Counted from the stretch's first letter, positions 53,266 to 62,037 are shown. The stretch: 64,000 nucleotides of DNA from Archaeoglobus neptunius (GCF_016757965.1 NZ_JAEKIW010000001.1:62001-126000), one strand, 5' to 3'. The notes: generated by a model not told the origin, from the letters alone. Translations and numbers: made by a program.

Positions 53266-54264
53266 TCACAATTCCTCGGGAACTATCTTGAAATCTGCCT
53301 CTTCAATCTCCTCAAGCTGGTCTGCGTACATTTCGTGGTATGTATCCCAGTCGAGTTTCTTGGACTTGAACGTCATTCCTGCCACGGTTATCCCCTTTGA
53401 AAGCAGCGGAACATCAGCGGGATCCCATGGGTTGACGTGTCTTCTTGCTCTGTTGTCATTGGGCATGTTTCTTGTCGGGGTGAACAGCACACCTCCTGCG
53501 TGCATCAGTTTGCTGAACGGGAAGTAAGCAAGGAGGAAGCAAGCAAGGCCAAAGTGTATGTAAAATATCGGTTCGATGTTGTTTGCAACCTCAATCGCCT
53601 TCCCTATGTTGAAGATCATGAGGTTTGTCAGCAGCTCCTTAACCTCGTAAAGGTCTGCCTTGATAAAGTACCTCATTATGTTGCCGCTGATCGTTATTGC
53701 CAGAAGGAGTATTAGCACAAAGTGGTCACTTGGAAGGCTCAGTGTTCTTTCCCTGGACAGGAAAATCCTTCTGAGCCATAGCAGGAAAAGTGCCACTACT
53801 ATTACCAGACCTGAGATGTACACTGAGGGAATGAATACACCTTTAAATGCTTCGATATTACTGAGTGTCTCCACGAAGCTCGGAACTGGCTCGAGGAAGA
53901 ATCTGGAGTGCCTTATGAGGACAAGCAGGAGTGAGTAGTGGAACATGATTCCAAAAAGCCACAGCCATCTTGCATCTTTCTGAGAAGTTCTGTCCAGGTA
54001 GTATCGGGTATTCTTCAACAAACTTCTGAAAAAGAATATCTCAAGAAGCATTCTTCCAGCGGTTTCCCATTTTGTATAGGGGGAGTCGAATCTGTCATAT
54101 ATGGTCCTCTTTATGAACGGGAATGACTTCTGCTGACCTCCTGTTGTTGGAACCTTGAGGGGTACTGCACTGCTGGCCCAGTTGATGATTCTGTATATAA
54201 CGCCGGCCACAAATATCGCAACCGCAATGTATGGCACTATTACTCCGAAAATAACTCCAATCAT
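53266..54264 (-). CDS. dsrM: DsrM (HmeC), heme b membrane subunit
   Basis: The 332-residue protein has about six membrane segments (IAVAIFVAGVIYRIINW at the start, VVALFLLWLRRIF, FVLILLLAITISGNIMRYF and FYIHFGLACFLLAYFPF) with histidines in position for two hemes b, and a soluble C-terminal tail. DsrM oxidises menaquinol and transfers electrons to DsrK. It overlaps dsrP by 4 bp and ends 9 nt before dsrK. Confidence 0.93.
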   Translation of the reverse strand: MIGVIFGVIVPYIAVAIFVAGVIYRIINWASSAVPLKVPTTGGQQKSFPFIKRTIYDRFDSPYTKWETAGRMLLEIFFFRSLLKNTRYYLDRTSQKDARWLWLFGIMFHYSLLLVLIRHSRFFLEPVPSFVETLSNIEAFKGVFIPSVYISGLVIVVALFLLWLRRIFLSRERTLSLPSDHFVLILLLAITISGNIMRYFIKADLYEVKELLTNLMIFNIGKAIEVANNIEPIFYIHFGLACFLLAYFPFSKLMHAGGVLFTPTRNMPNDNRARRHVNPWDPADVPLLSKGITVAGMTFKSKKLDWDTYHEMYADQLEEIEEADFKIVPEEL

Positions 54265-55451
54265 TCCTCGACCACCTCCTCCACTGCCCGTTCAGGAATC
54301 AGTGCGAATATCTTAACGCCTATCACGAAAATCAGATAGGCCATGGCAACCAGTCCTATTATCTGAAGCCACTCGATAGCGGTTGGAGTGTAGGAAACAA
54401 CATATCCCTCCAGGGTGTGAAGTGATTCCAGCTTGTATCCCGGCAGATACTCCTCTGGATAGACCTGTCCGGGAATGATCAGGTAGAATCTCTCCGCAAA
54501 CACCAGAGCAGCATGCAGAATTCCAGCTACTGAGATCCAGCGGAGGTCGTAGCCGGTCTTGGGACATAGTATTATCAGCACGGGTATGGCTATGCCGAGT
54601 ATTACCAGCAGCCAGAAGCTCCAGAATATTGAATCAGCGGGATTCAGGAATACGAAGTGGACAGCACCTTTCAGTGCTGGAATGTAGCCCTTTTCAAGGC
54701 CCTCAACTGCCAGGAAGTAAGCGAGAATGAGCATAAGTCCTGCAAATATCAATGCAAGCCCCCTTATCAGCTTTGGATCAAGCTCCCTGTTGGTGAACTT
54801 GAAGGTGAAGTAGAAGTTTGCCAGCAATAGCCCCAGACCCGAGGTTATGGCGCAGACTATGAACATCGGTGCTGTCAGTGCCGAGTGATACAGATCCCTT
54901 GAGTATATGAAGCCGTAAATCGCTCCTGTACCGCTGTGGACGAGAACTGCCCAGAAAACTGCGAGTCCGGCCATGAATCTTGTAGCTCTTTCCATCTCCT
55001 CGAACTGAACCAGCAGGTAGATGGAACATATCACAAAGTAGCTCGAGTAGAGAAATGCGTTCCACGAGAATATTGATGTCGGATTGAGGTACCTTACAGC
55101 GTTCATGAAATGATAGAGCTTGCCGATATCAAGAGCGATGCTGAGTATTGCGGCAATGATCCACGCCGCAGCCATGTATGCAGCAATTCTGCTGAATACC
55201 TTGTACTTTTTAATGTTAAAAACACCAGCTAAGGCCGAGACTATCAGCGAACCGGCACTAAGTCCGATGAAGTACGGGATTCCGGCGTTCACTATCCCCC
55301 ATGGAACTCGATTGCTTAACCCGTTGAGTCCACCGACCTCATGATCAAGGATGTAGGCGTAGAATCCTGCTGCGGTTATGGCGGCCAGAATAATGACAAG
55401 AGCAAAGTACGCCAGAGAGTCGCCCTCTATCTTTTTAAATTCGACAGCCAT
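54261..55451 (-). CDS. dsrP: DsrP (HmeB), NrfD-family integral membrane subunit
   Basis: The 396-residue protein has ten hydrophobic segments and the NrfD/DsrP pattern, for example NRVPWGIVNAGIPYFIGLSAG (split by a residue break), YLNPTSIFSWNAF, GTGAIYGFIYSRDLYHSAL and FVFLNPADSIFWSF. It is the quinone-interacting partner of the periplasm-facing DsrO. It lies between dsrO (spacing 0) and dsrM (4-bp overlap). Confidence 0.94.
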   Translation of the reverse strand: MAVEFKKIEGDSLAYFALVIILAAITAAGFYAYILDHEVGGLNGLSNRVPWGIVNAGIPYFIGLSAGSLIVSALAGVFNIKKYKVFSRIAAYMAAAWIIAAILSIALDIGKLYHFMNAVRYLNPTSIFSWNAFLYSSYFVICSIYLLVQFEEMERATRFMAGLAVFWAVLVHSGTGAIYGFIYSRDLYHSALTAPMFIVCAITSGLGLLLANFYFTFKFTNRELDPKLIRGLALIFAGLMLILAYFLAVEGLEKGYIPALKGAVHFVFLNPADSIFWSFWLLVILGIAIPVLIILCPKTGYDLRWISVAGILHAALVFAERFYLIIPGQVYPEEYLPGYKLESLHTLEGYVVSYTPTAIEWLQIIGLVAMAYLIFVIGVKIFALIPERAVEEVVEE

Positions 55452-56261
55452 TTACTCACCTCCCAGTTTTAAATAGAATACATGCGGATCTGTTCCCAGG
55501 TTTGCTCTAAGCTGCACGGGCATATTGTCCTTCAATGTTTTCGAAAGCTCGCTGTCTGGATCCTTTATGTTTCCAAACGTCATGGCACCTTTACCGTACT
55601 TGTGGCAAGCCTCAACACAGGCAGGGATCGGATTTTCACCCTTCGCAACTGCCTCGTCAACTCTGTGGACGCAGAAAGTGCACTTCTCCACAACCCCCTC
55701 CGTTCTCATCGGTACGTTTGGATTTATCTCTTTCAACCCTTTTCTCGGATCAACAAAGTTGAAGCTTCTCGCACCGTAAGGACAGGCGATCATGCAGTAG
55801 CGACATCCTATGCAGCGATGCATGTCAATCTCCACGATCCCATCAGGCCTTTTAAAGCTCGCATGTGTCGGGCACACCTCTACACACGGCGGGTACTCGC
55901 AGTGATTGCACAGCAGCGGCATGTAAAATTCCCTTGGATTAATGCTGGGCTGGTCCAGTTTTAGCTTTGCAATCCTTATCCACTGAGGATCAATCCTCTT
56001 ATCTTTGAACTCAGGGACATTGTTCTCCTTGTCACAGGCAACAACGCACGGTGGTTTTACCTCTGGATTACCAGTCTTCGCTATGAACTCCTCCATGCAC
56101 TCTGTGCATTTGGAAACGTCTATGCTCATTGCCCATCTCCTCTTTGCACTGACTTCCTCGGCAGATTCTACGAACTGGGTCTTTGCGGATATCTGTGCAG
56201 GTAAAATTGCTCCGGCAGCAACTGCTCCAGTTAGTATCAGAAATTTACGTCTCGACATCAT
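55452..56261 (-). CDS. dsrO: DsrO (HmeA), exported four-cluster ferredoxin subunit
   Basis: The 269-residue protein begins with a twin-arginine signal (SRRKFLILTGAVAAGAILP). Cys motifs follow: CTECMEEFIAKTGN with CVVACDKE, CNHCEYPPCVEVCP, CIGCRYCMIACPYG, and CTFCVHRVDEAVAKG with CVEACHKYG, the pattern for several [4Fe-4S] clusters. Exported folded by Tat, it binds DsrP on the outer face. It is the first gene of dsrOPMKJ, with a GGAGG site 7 nt before its ATG and a promoter at about 56330. Confidence 0.94.
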   Translation of the reverse strand: MMSRRKFLILTGAVAAGAILPAQISAKTQFVESAEEVSAKRRWAMSIDVSKCTECMEEFIAKTGNPEVKPPCVVACDKENNVPEFKDKRIDPQWIRIAKLKLDQPSINPREFYMPLLCNHCEYPPCVEVCPTHASFKRPDGIVEIDMHRCIGCRYCMIACPYGARSFNFVDPRKGLKEINPNVPMRTEGVVEKCTFCVHRVDEAVAKGENPIPACVEACHKYGKGAMTFGNIKDPDSELSKTLKDNMPVQLRANLGTDPHVFYLKLGGE

Positions 56262-56328
56262 GTTTATTCCTCCGGGTTATTGTTTCAACTTGTAGATACC
56301 CCTTTAATTTCCCTTTGAGGAGTATATT

Positions 56329-56392
56329 GAGCTTATATTAACCTTTTGCTTTTTCCCTTTCTGTTCACCTCAACTGGAGCGGTTAACGTTAA
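56329..56392 (-). promoter_or_regulatory. dsrOPMKJ promoter region with upstream GGTTAACGTTAA element
   Basis: On the minus strand a TATA-like GGTTAATATAAG (about 56329-56341) precedes dsrO by about 70-80 nt. The expected start near 56308 leaves a leader of about 45 nt with GGAGG. About 45 bp upstream of the TATA lies GGTTAACGTTAA (56381-56392), holding the perfect palindrome TTAACGTTAA. The same 12-mer occurs upstream of the acyl-CoA ligase gene at 61991-62002. The upstream position suits an activator or a shared regulator. Confidence 0.5.
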
Positions 56393-56418
56393 TCTACGTC
56401 CCGTTTCTAACTTAAAAA

Positions 56419-57360
56419 TTATGATAAATATTGATCAGCCTGCCTGTTATGCCGTTTCAGTCTAACCCTATCCCACAATCCCATCAGCCCGCTGGGAAAC
56501 AATACTATCACCGCTATCAAAATCAGCCCATACACGATCATATGCCCGTAAGTTATCGTAACTCTGAGCTGTTCTTCCATAACTCTGAGTATCGCTGCTC
56601 CGAGAACTGGGCCGAAAGTTGTACCCATTCCTCCAAAGACCGCCATTGCGAGAACTGCAAGTGCTATCCCGACGTTAAACGCTATCTCAGGATTTACGAA
56701 TGCAATATAGTGGACGTAAAAAGCTCCCATCAAACCCGGAAATATTGATGAAATCGTGAAGATTAGCAATATCGTTTTTGTTACATTAATCCCAACTGTC
56801 CTTGCCACAATCTCATTGCTCGCCATGACCTTCATGGCATAATACAACCTCGACCTGTTCAGCAGTGCTGATGTTACCACAGTAACAATGGCAATTGTCA
56901 GAGCGAGAATGTAGGCGGCATACATATTCCCGCCAAATATGGGTTCATCGAGAGTTATTCCTCCCGCCCCTCCCGTGTAATCGCTGAGCTGTAGAATGGC
57001 TATGTGCATAAAGCCCGCAAAAGCCAAGGTTGCAATGGCGAAGTACATTCCTCTGAGCCTGAGTGTGGCCAAACCGAGGCAGAACGCTGCCATTCCCGAA
57101 CTCAACCCACCTGCTATTATTCCGATTAGCGGATCAAAGCCTTTCATATACAGCAATACCGACACATACGCTCCAATTCCAAAGAATGCATGATGGGCAA
57201 AGGAAATCTGCCCGGTTCTCGCCAGAATGTCCCAGCTCAAAGCCAGAGAGGCGTATATGAATATAAGCACGAGAAGATCGAGGTAGTAGGTTGAGGTGAG
57301 GATGAATGGGAATACCAAAAGAAGGCCAACCAGTATTATTGACACTACAGCACTCCTCAT
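56419..57360 (-). CDS. livM: Branched-chain amino acid-type ABC transporter permease LivM
   Basis: The 313-residue protein has eight to ten membrane segments and LivM signatures: LVLIFIYASLALSWDILARTG (with break), QISFAHHAFFGIGAYVS, LRLRGMYFAIATLAFAGFM and the EAA-type loop VMASNEIVARTVGINV. It ends with a LPSGLMGLWDRVR-like tail. It pairs with LivH (4-bp overlap). No LivF/LivG ATPase or LivK binding protein is in the window, so these must come from elsewhere. The neighbours suggest a carboxylic acid or acyl substrate, which is inference. Confidence 0.88.
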   Translation of the reverse strand: MRSAVVSIILVGLLLVFPFILTSTYYLDLLVLIFIYASLALSWDILARTGQISFAHHAFFGIGAYVSVLLYMKGFDPLIGIIAGGLSSGMAAFCLGLATLRLRGMYFAIATLAFAGFMHIAILQLSDYTGGAGGITLDEPIFGGNMYAAYILALTIAIVTVVTSALLNRSRLYYAMKVMASNEIVARTVGINVTKTILLIFTISSIFPGLMGAFYVHYIAFVNPEIAFNVGIALAVLAMAVFGGMGTTFGPVLGAAILRVMEEQLRVTITYGHMIVYGLILIAVIVLFPSGLMGLWDRVRLKRHNRQADQYLS

Positions 57361-58217
57361 ATTACTTCCCCCGTTCTGAAAGACCTGTAGATTAAAACAA
57401 GCATGATTATGGCGAAGAAGACGGCATCAGCCCATCCCGGACCGAAATACCCTTTGACAAATGATTCACTCAGACCCAGCAGTAGAGATGCCCATATCAC
57501 CCCATACAGGTTGCCCAAGCCTGCCACAACGATTATGCAGAACGCCTTCAGAGTTAAGATGTCACCAACATAGGGAGTTATGTACCCGACCAAAAGCCAG
57601 AAAACTCCTGCAAAAGATCCGAGAGCTATTGACACTCCGAACGTGACGAGATAAACTCTGTTTACATCTATCCCCACCAATGCGGCCCCTTTCGGATTTT
57701 GACTGACAGCCCTTATCGATTTACCCATGCTCGTCTTTGTCAGAAAGAGATGAAGGAAGAGGCAGACAGAGAAGGCGACGAGCAGAATTGCGGCAGACAA
57801 CGAGCCGATCTGAGCGATGCCGAGGGAGAGGGATATTGCCTGATAACCAGTTGAGACGAACCTGACGTTTGATGACCAGAAAAGCTCCATCAAGCTTGAG
57901 AGAACGACGGCAATGCCGAAAGTCAGGATTAGCTGGTTGATGTGTGGTGCATCGAGCACGTGCTTCACAACTCCCCGATATACCAAAGCACCGAGAACGA
58001 ATCCGGTTGGAACCGTCACGAGTAAAGATGCCAGTGGATCCAGCCCGTAGATTCTCCAGAACCAGTAGGTCAGGTAAGTTGTAAAAATAAGTAGGTTACC
58101 GTGAGAGATGTTGAGTATCCCGAGAACGCCAACACTCAGGGCTAAGCCAAGAGCGACCATGATGTAGATTCCCGAATTGACAAGACCGTTAACCAGTATT
58201 TGAGCAAAGAATTCCAC
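57357..58217 (-). CDS. livH: Branched-chain amino acid-type ABC transporter permease LivH
   Basis: The 286-residue protein has LivH features: LVNGLVNSGIYIMVALGLAL, LSVGVLGILNISHGNLLIF, a conserved RAVSQNPKGAALVGIDVNRV loop that contacts the ATPase, and a GLGNLYGVIWASLLLG C-terminal segment. GTG 58217 was chosen over the in-frame ATG at 58241 because a GAAGGTGAT site lies 3-11 nt ahead and the longer frame would start inside the upstream gene. Confidence 0.88.
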   Translation of the reverse strand: MEFFAQILVNGLVNSGIYIMVALGLALSVGVLGILNISHGNLLIFTTYLTYWFWRIYGLDPLASLLVTVPTGFVLGALVYRGVVKHVLDAPHINQLILTFGIAVVLSSLMELFWSSNVRFVSTGYQAISLSLGIAQIGSLSAAILLVAFSVCLFLHLFLTKTSMGKSIRAVSQNPKGAALVGIDVNRVYLVTFGVSIALGSFAGVFWLLVGYITPYVGDILTLKAFCIIVVAGLGNLYGVIWASLLLGLSESFVKGYFGPGWADAVFFAIIMLVLIYRSFRTGEVI

Positions 58218-58221
58218 GCGA

Positions 58222-58794
58222 TCACCTTCTGGTTTTTTCAAGAAGCCAGTACACGTTCTCTGCGAAATGTTTGACGATCATTATACCCTCCTCATCGTTG
58301 GCAGCATCTCTCGCTCCCTTAGCTCCCGCAACCATCACATTCCAGTAAATCGACCCCGGCACTATGAAATCGTTTATAAAGAACCACGAAAGCAGTTGGG
58401 TGAAGGCTGTGTTATGTCCCGCCCTTCTTGCCACAGTTATTGGACCACCAATCTTTCTCGAAAAAGTCCCTTTCCGGAAGGTTGAGAACCCCGCTCTTAC
58501 AAGCAGAGACCAGAGTGTCGGATGAGCATAGCCGTAATGCACCGGAGAAGCGGCGATTATAGCGTCAGCCTCGACCATCTTGCCAAAGACTTCCTTGAAA
58601 TCATCCCCACTCTGAACGCACTCTCCCCTATCCCAGCACTTGTAGCAAGCCCTGCACGGATTTATTTTTTTGTTCCGCAACAGTACCATCTCCACTTCGC
58701 ACCCCTTCTCTTCGAGATGGTCAAGAGCAACCTTAACAAAGTATTCCGTGTTGGAATCACTTCTCGGACTTCCGACCAATCCCAAAACCTTCAT
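58222..58794 (-). CDS. Iron-sulfur flavoprotein/NAD(P)H-dependent FMN reductase
   Basis: The 190-residue protein has a flavodoxin-like start KVLGLVGSPRSDSNTEYF and the compact cluster CRACYKCWDRGEC that binds [4Fe-4S] in archaeal iron-sulfur flavoproteins. ASPVHYGYAHPTL forms the flavin side. Such proteins transfer electrons from ferredoxin to small oxidants or substrates. GGGTGAA precedes its ATG. It sits between the NHL protein and livH. Confidence 0.86.
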   Translation of the reverse strand: MKVLGLVGSPRSDSNTEYFVKVALDHLEEKGCEVEMVLLRNKKINPCRACYKCWDRGECVQSGDDFKEVFGKMVEADAIIAASPVHYGYAHPTLWSLLVRAGFSTFRKGTFSRKIGGPITVARRAGHNTAFTQLLSWFFINDFIVPGSIYWNVMVAGAKGARDAANDEEGIMIVKHFAENVYWLLEKTRR

Positions 58795-58798
58795 GAAT

Positions 58799-59329
58799 TC
58801 ACCCCGCAGGAGCGAACACCTGAATCCGATTTAAAAGTCCGTCTGCAACATATAAATAACCTGACGAGTTTATTCCGATCCCCATCGGGCTGAAGAAGTT
58901 ACCGGGTGTGGCACTGAACCTGCCAAACTCGCAGATGAAATCGCCGTTGTTCGTGAACTTCTGGATGCGGTTGTTTGCGGCATCGGTTACGATTATACTA
59001 CCGGCACCATCAACCTCGACTCCGAAAGGTAGGTCGAACTTACCGGGAGACGATCCAAGCTCACCAAATTTGTTTAGAGCCGAGCCCTGAGCTGACAGCT
59101 TTACGATCCTGCAGTTCCCCATATCTGAAACGTAAATATTACCCCAGCTATCTTTTGCGATACCAACGGGTGATGAAAAATATAACTTACCATCTTCAGG
59201 AATTACACCCCACGTATCCACGTGAACGTAACTGCTTGCAAAAGCTTTGGCTGCAGGCATTTTACCAAAAAGCCAGAAGCTGATGACGGTTAAAGAGGTT
59301 TTCAGCAGATCTCTCCTCAATACACGCAC
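58799..59329 (-). CDS. Exported NHL-repeat protein, short form
   Basis: The 176-residue protein begins with a twin-arginine-type signal (VLRRDLLKTSLTVISFWLFG). Three NHL repeats follow with the characteristic G-I-x-x-D-x-x-G-x-IYV-x-D-x-x-N-x-R pattern: PVGIAKDSWGNIYVSDMGN, VEVDGAGSIIVTDAANN and IGINSSGYLYVADGLLN. A normal NHL propeller has five or six blades, so this one is too short to close alone and may form a dimer or bind another protein. The start is GTG 59329 with GGGGGTGAC ahead. There is no sign of a frameshift at the end. Confidence 0.8.
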   Translation of the reverse strand: MRVLRRDLLKTSLTVISFWLFGKMPAAKAFASSYVHVDTWGVIPEDGKLYFSSPVGIAKDSWGNIYVSDMGNCRIVKLSAQGSALNKFGELGSSPGKFDLPFGVEVDGAGSIIVTDAANNRIQKFTNNGDFICEFGRFSATPGNFFSPMGIGINSSGYLYVADGLLNRIQVFAPAG

Positions 59330-59333
59330 ATTG

Positions 59334-60365
59334 TCACCCCCATTTTATGGCCGTAGCTCCCCAGCTGAAACCCGTTCCAGCTCCAACAGCGACTACCAAG
59401 CTACCATTTTTGACTTTACCCTGCTTCACACCCAGATCCAGTGATAGAACCCAGTCTGTTGATTGAAGATGGCCATACTCGTCCAGACTTGAGGAGTGCT
59501 GCATTTCGTTGAGGCCAAGCTCGCTGAGAATCTGTCTCCTGAATGAGGGTATTAGATGTAGCAAAGCCACGTAGTCTATGTCCTCATCCGTATATCCGCT
59601 TTTCCTTACAGACTCTCTGATTACTCTAACAAAATTTGCTTTGGAAAGGTCTCTGAAATCCCTGTAACCTTTTCTCGGCTTGCTCATCTTCTCCCTGTGG
59701 CTGCTTGCAACACCGATGTACCGCATCTTTTCTTTTGGCAGCTCACTCAAAATGCCCTTCGATCCCGAATTGTTGTAAACGTGGTTGTAGTAACCGTCTG
59801 TGACGAAAAAGCCTGAAAGGACTCTGTTTTTCCTGTATCCCTTTTTCAGCCACACAGCACTCGCCCCATCTGCAAAATCCCACATAAAGCTGGTATCCCT
59901 ATCTCTGTAATCAATCAGATAGGATTCCTTCGTACCGGAAACTACCAGTGCATTTTCCCATTCATCGTCACTCAAAAGAAGAGTTTTCACCTGATATAGG
60001 GCTAAAGGGCCGGCAAAACAGAGGGCATGGAGATCATAACACCAAGCGTTCTCAGCTCCTATTCTGTGCTGTATCTCCGGAGCTACCGGCCATACATAGT
60101 AGTCCGTGAACTGACTTCCATTGTAAACGATTATGTCGATATCGAGCGGATCGAGCGAGGTTTTATCGATGAGCATCTTAGCAGCTTTAACACACATATC
60201 CGAAACATGCTCATCGGGGGCAGAGATGCACTTTCTTATTATTCCGAACTTTTCTTTCAACACTTTTGCATCGATTCCGTGGATAATTGTTTCCTTCGCA
60301 ATATCCTCTGCCGTAACGAAATTATCCGGAATGTATATCGCCCAATCAACTATGCCTACTGACAA
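59334..60365 (-). CDS. KAS III-like condensing or acyl-transfer enzyme with Cys-His-His active site
   Basis: The 343-residue protein has the thiolase-fold layout of 3-oxoacyl-ACP synthase III: YIPDNFVTAEDIAKE at the start, LHALCFAGPLALYQ with the nucleophile Cys, YVALLHLIPSF with the His, and a C-terminal VVAVGAGTGFSWGATAI that closes the site. The third catalytic residue, Asn of YGN in true KAS III, is His here (DEYGHLQSTDW; codon CAT). This change occurs in a KAS III-like subfamily of acyl-transfer enzymes. Next to an acyl-CoA ligase, it may condense or transfer the acyl group that the ligase activates. Confidence 0.78.
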   Translation of the reverse strand: MSVGIVDWAIYIPDNFVTAEDIAKETIIHGIDAKVLKEKFGIIRKCISAPDEHVSDMCVKAAKMLIDKTSLDPLDIDIIVYNGSQFTDYYVWPVAPEIQHRIGAENAWCYDLHALCFAGPLALYQVKTLLLSDDEWENALVVSGTKESYLIDYRDRDTSFMWDFADGASAVWLKKGYRKNRVLSGFFVTDGYYNHVYNNSGSKGILSELPKEKMRYIGVASSHREKMSKPRKGYRDFRDLSKANFVRVIRESVRKSGYTDEDIDYVALLHLIPSFRRQILSELGLNEMQHSSSLDEYGHLQSTDWVLSLDLGVKQGKVKNGSLVVAVGAGTGFSWGATAIKWG

Positions 60366-60369
60366 AAAC

Positions 60370-61935
60370 TTACACCTCCTCGTAGAGTTCCTTTACTCTT
60401 CTCTTGTCTATCTTACCGGTTTCAGCCTTAGGTAGTTCATCAACTATCACGACCTTTCTTGGCTTTTTGAACGAACCCAGTATTTTTGCAACGTGCTCCT
60501 GTATCTCCTCTGGTGTCAGTGATTCACCCCTCTTAGGAACCACTATGGCCTTCGGCGTTTGCCCCCATACCTCATGTTTACCCCTCACAACAACAACATC
60601 GGCAACCTTGGGGTGGGAATAGATCGCCTTTTCGATTTCGGCAGGGTATATGTTCTCCCCACCGCTTATTATCATGTCATCCACCCTTCCCATTACGTAG
60701 ATGTACCCCTCCTCATCTATCATCCCGATATCTCCCGTGAAAATCCACCCATCCTTGAACTTCTTTTTCTCGTCTTCCGGCCTGTTCCAGTACCCAACAG
60801 CTCCTGTTGGCTCCTGTCTCACAACGATCTCTCCAATCTTCCCTCTCTCAACCTCATTGCCGCTCTCATCCACAATTTTAACCTCAACAAACGGTGGTGG
60901 TAATCCAACACACTCGCTGCCCTTCTCAAGAATTGGATGGTCTGCTCCAACTGCAGGACCGCAAACACCCGTCGCACCGGTCTCTGTAAGCCCGTAACCG
61001 CCCAAGTACTTTATACCCAGCCTGATGAACGCTTCCCTCAACTCTCTGGGTTGAGGTTCTCCCCCTCCGCAAACCGCTCTCAGTGATTGAACATAGTTTT
61101 CCCATCCCTCAACCTGAATCATCATTTTGAACTGCGTGGCTATGCCAAAGAGAAACGTTACACCGTATTTTTTGATGATCTCAAGCGACTCCTTCGCCTC
61201 CCACCTATCTTTCAGCACAGTCGTGCCCTGAAACATCAGTGTGGAAAGCTGAAAACAGGTTATGCCTCCGGCATGAAACATTGGTGGAGCGCCATAATAA
61301 ACGTCATCTGGAGTTAGTTCGGCTGCCATGTGATTTGCCAAAGATGCAAAGAATATGCTCCGGTGTGTATGCTTTACACCTTTCGGTCTGCCGGTTGTAC
61401 CTGCTGTAAAAAGTATCATGCTCAAATCATCGGGTTCTGTTGAAATTTCCGGTTCCTCATCCGAACTGGCTTTTATCAATTCGTAAAAGCTTTCAGCTTC
61501 GAGCTTAACCTTCTCCGACACTTCGATGAGCTGAATGCTCTTTGGCCTGATCCTCTCAATCTTGTCGCTGAAAGCTGCGTCGTATATCAGAACTTTTGGC
61601 CGAGCATCGTTAATGAGAAATTCAATTTCACTGTCGGAAAGTCTGAAGTTCGCTGGTGTGTACACAGCATCTATTTTCAGACATGCGAGGATTGTTTCAA
61701 GGGTCTCTATCCCATTCTGCATCAGGACAAATACTCTATCTCCTTTCTCCACATAGTCTAACAGGGCGTTTGCCAGCTTGTTAGTTTCTAAATTCAGCTC
61801 TTTGTAAGTAAACGATCTCTCCTTTCCGGCATCTATCACGGCTGTTTTATCCGGCACAACTTCAGCATTTCTGGCAATCACCTTGGAGACATTATACACT
61901 GAACCGTTTGCAGGATACGCACTTCTCAATTTCAC
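60370..61935 (-). CDS. Acyl-CoA ligase (AMP-forming), FadD-like
   Basis: The 521-residue enzyme carries the AMP-binding signature LFTAGTTGRPKGVKHTHR, YGLTETGATGVCG, FTGDIGMIDEEGYIYVMGR and the C-terminal catalytic lysine PKAETGKIDKRRV, a complete adenylate-forming fold. It activates a carboxylic acid to its CoA thioester. The chain length cannot be read from sequence. GTG 61935 with GGTGGTGGAT ahead is the likely start; TTG 61947 is an alternative. It leads the cluster ligase-KAS III-like-NHL-ISF-livH-livM. Confidence 0.87.
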   Translation of the reverse strand: MKLRSAYPANGSVYNVSKVIARNAEVVPDKTAVIDAGKERSFTYKELNLETNKLANALLDYVEKGDRVFVLMQNGIETLETILACLKIDAVYTPANFRLSDSEIEFLINDARPKVLIYDAAFSDKIERIRPKSIQLIEVSEKVKLEAESFYELIKASSDEEPEISTEPDDLSMILFTAGTTGRPKGVKHTHRSIFFASLANHMAAELTPDDVYYGAPPMFHAGGITCFQLSTLMFQGTTVLKDRWEAKESLEIIKKYGVTFLFGIATQFKMMIQVEGWENYVQSLRAVCGGGEPQPRELREAFIRLGIKYLGGYGLTETGATGVCGPAVGADHPILEKGSECVGLPPPFVEVKIVDESGNEVERGKIGEIVVRQEPTGAVGYWNRPEDEKKKFKDGWIFTGDIGMIDEEGYIYVMGRVDDMIISGGENIYPAEIEKAIYSHPKVADVVVVRGKHEVWGQTPKAIVVPKRGESLTPEEIQEHVAKILGSFKKPRKVVIVDELPKAETGKIDKRRVKELYEEV

Positions 61936-61967
61936 ATCCACCACCAATTCTGGAAAATTTATGATGA

Positions 61968-62002
61968 CATTATAAAACGTAAAGTTAACAGGTTAACGTT
62001 AA
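61968..62002 (-). promoter_or_regulatory. Promoter of the acyl-CoA/Liv cluster with GGTTAACGTTAA element
   Basis: The minus-strand TATA TTTTATAATG (about 61968-61978) lies about 26 nt before the expected start near 61947. Directly upstream are GTTAAC (61984-61989) and GGTTAACGTTAA (61991-62002), which holds the palindrome TTAACGTTAA. The 12-mer is identical to the one upstream of dsrO. The element abuts the TATA region, so a bound protein could control entry of transcription factors. Confidence 0.55.
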
Positions 62003-62037
62003 GAAAATCAATTAAAAACAATCGTGGGCATTGCATC

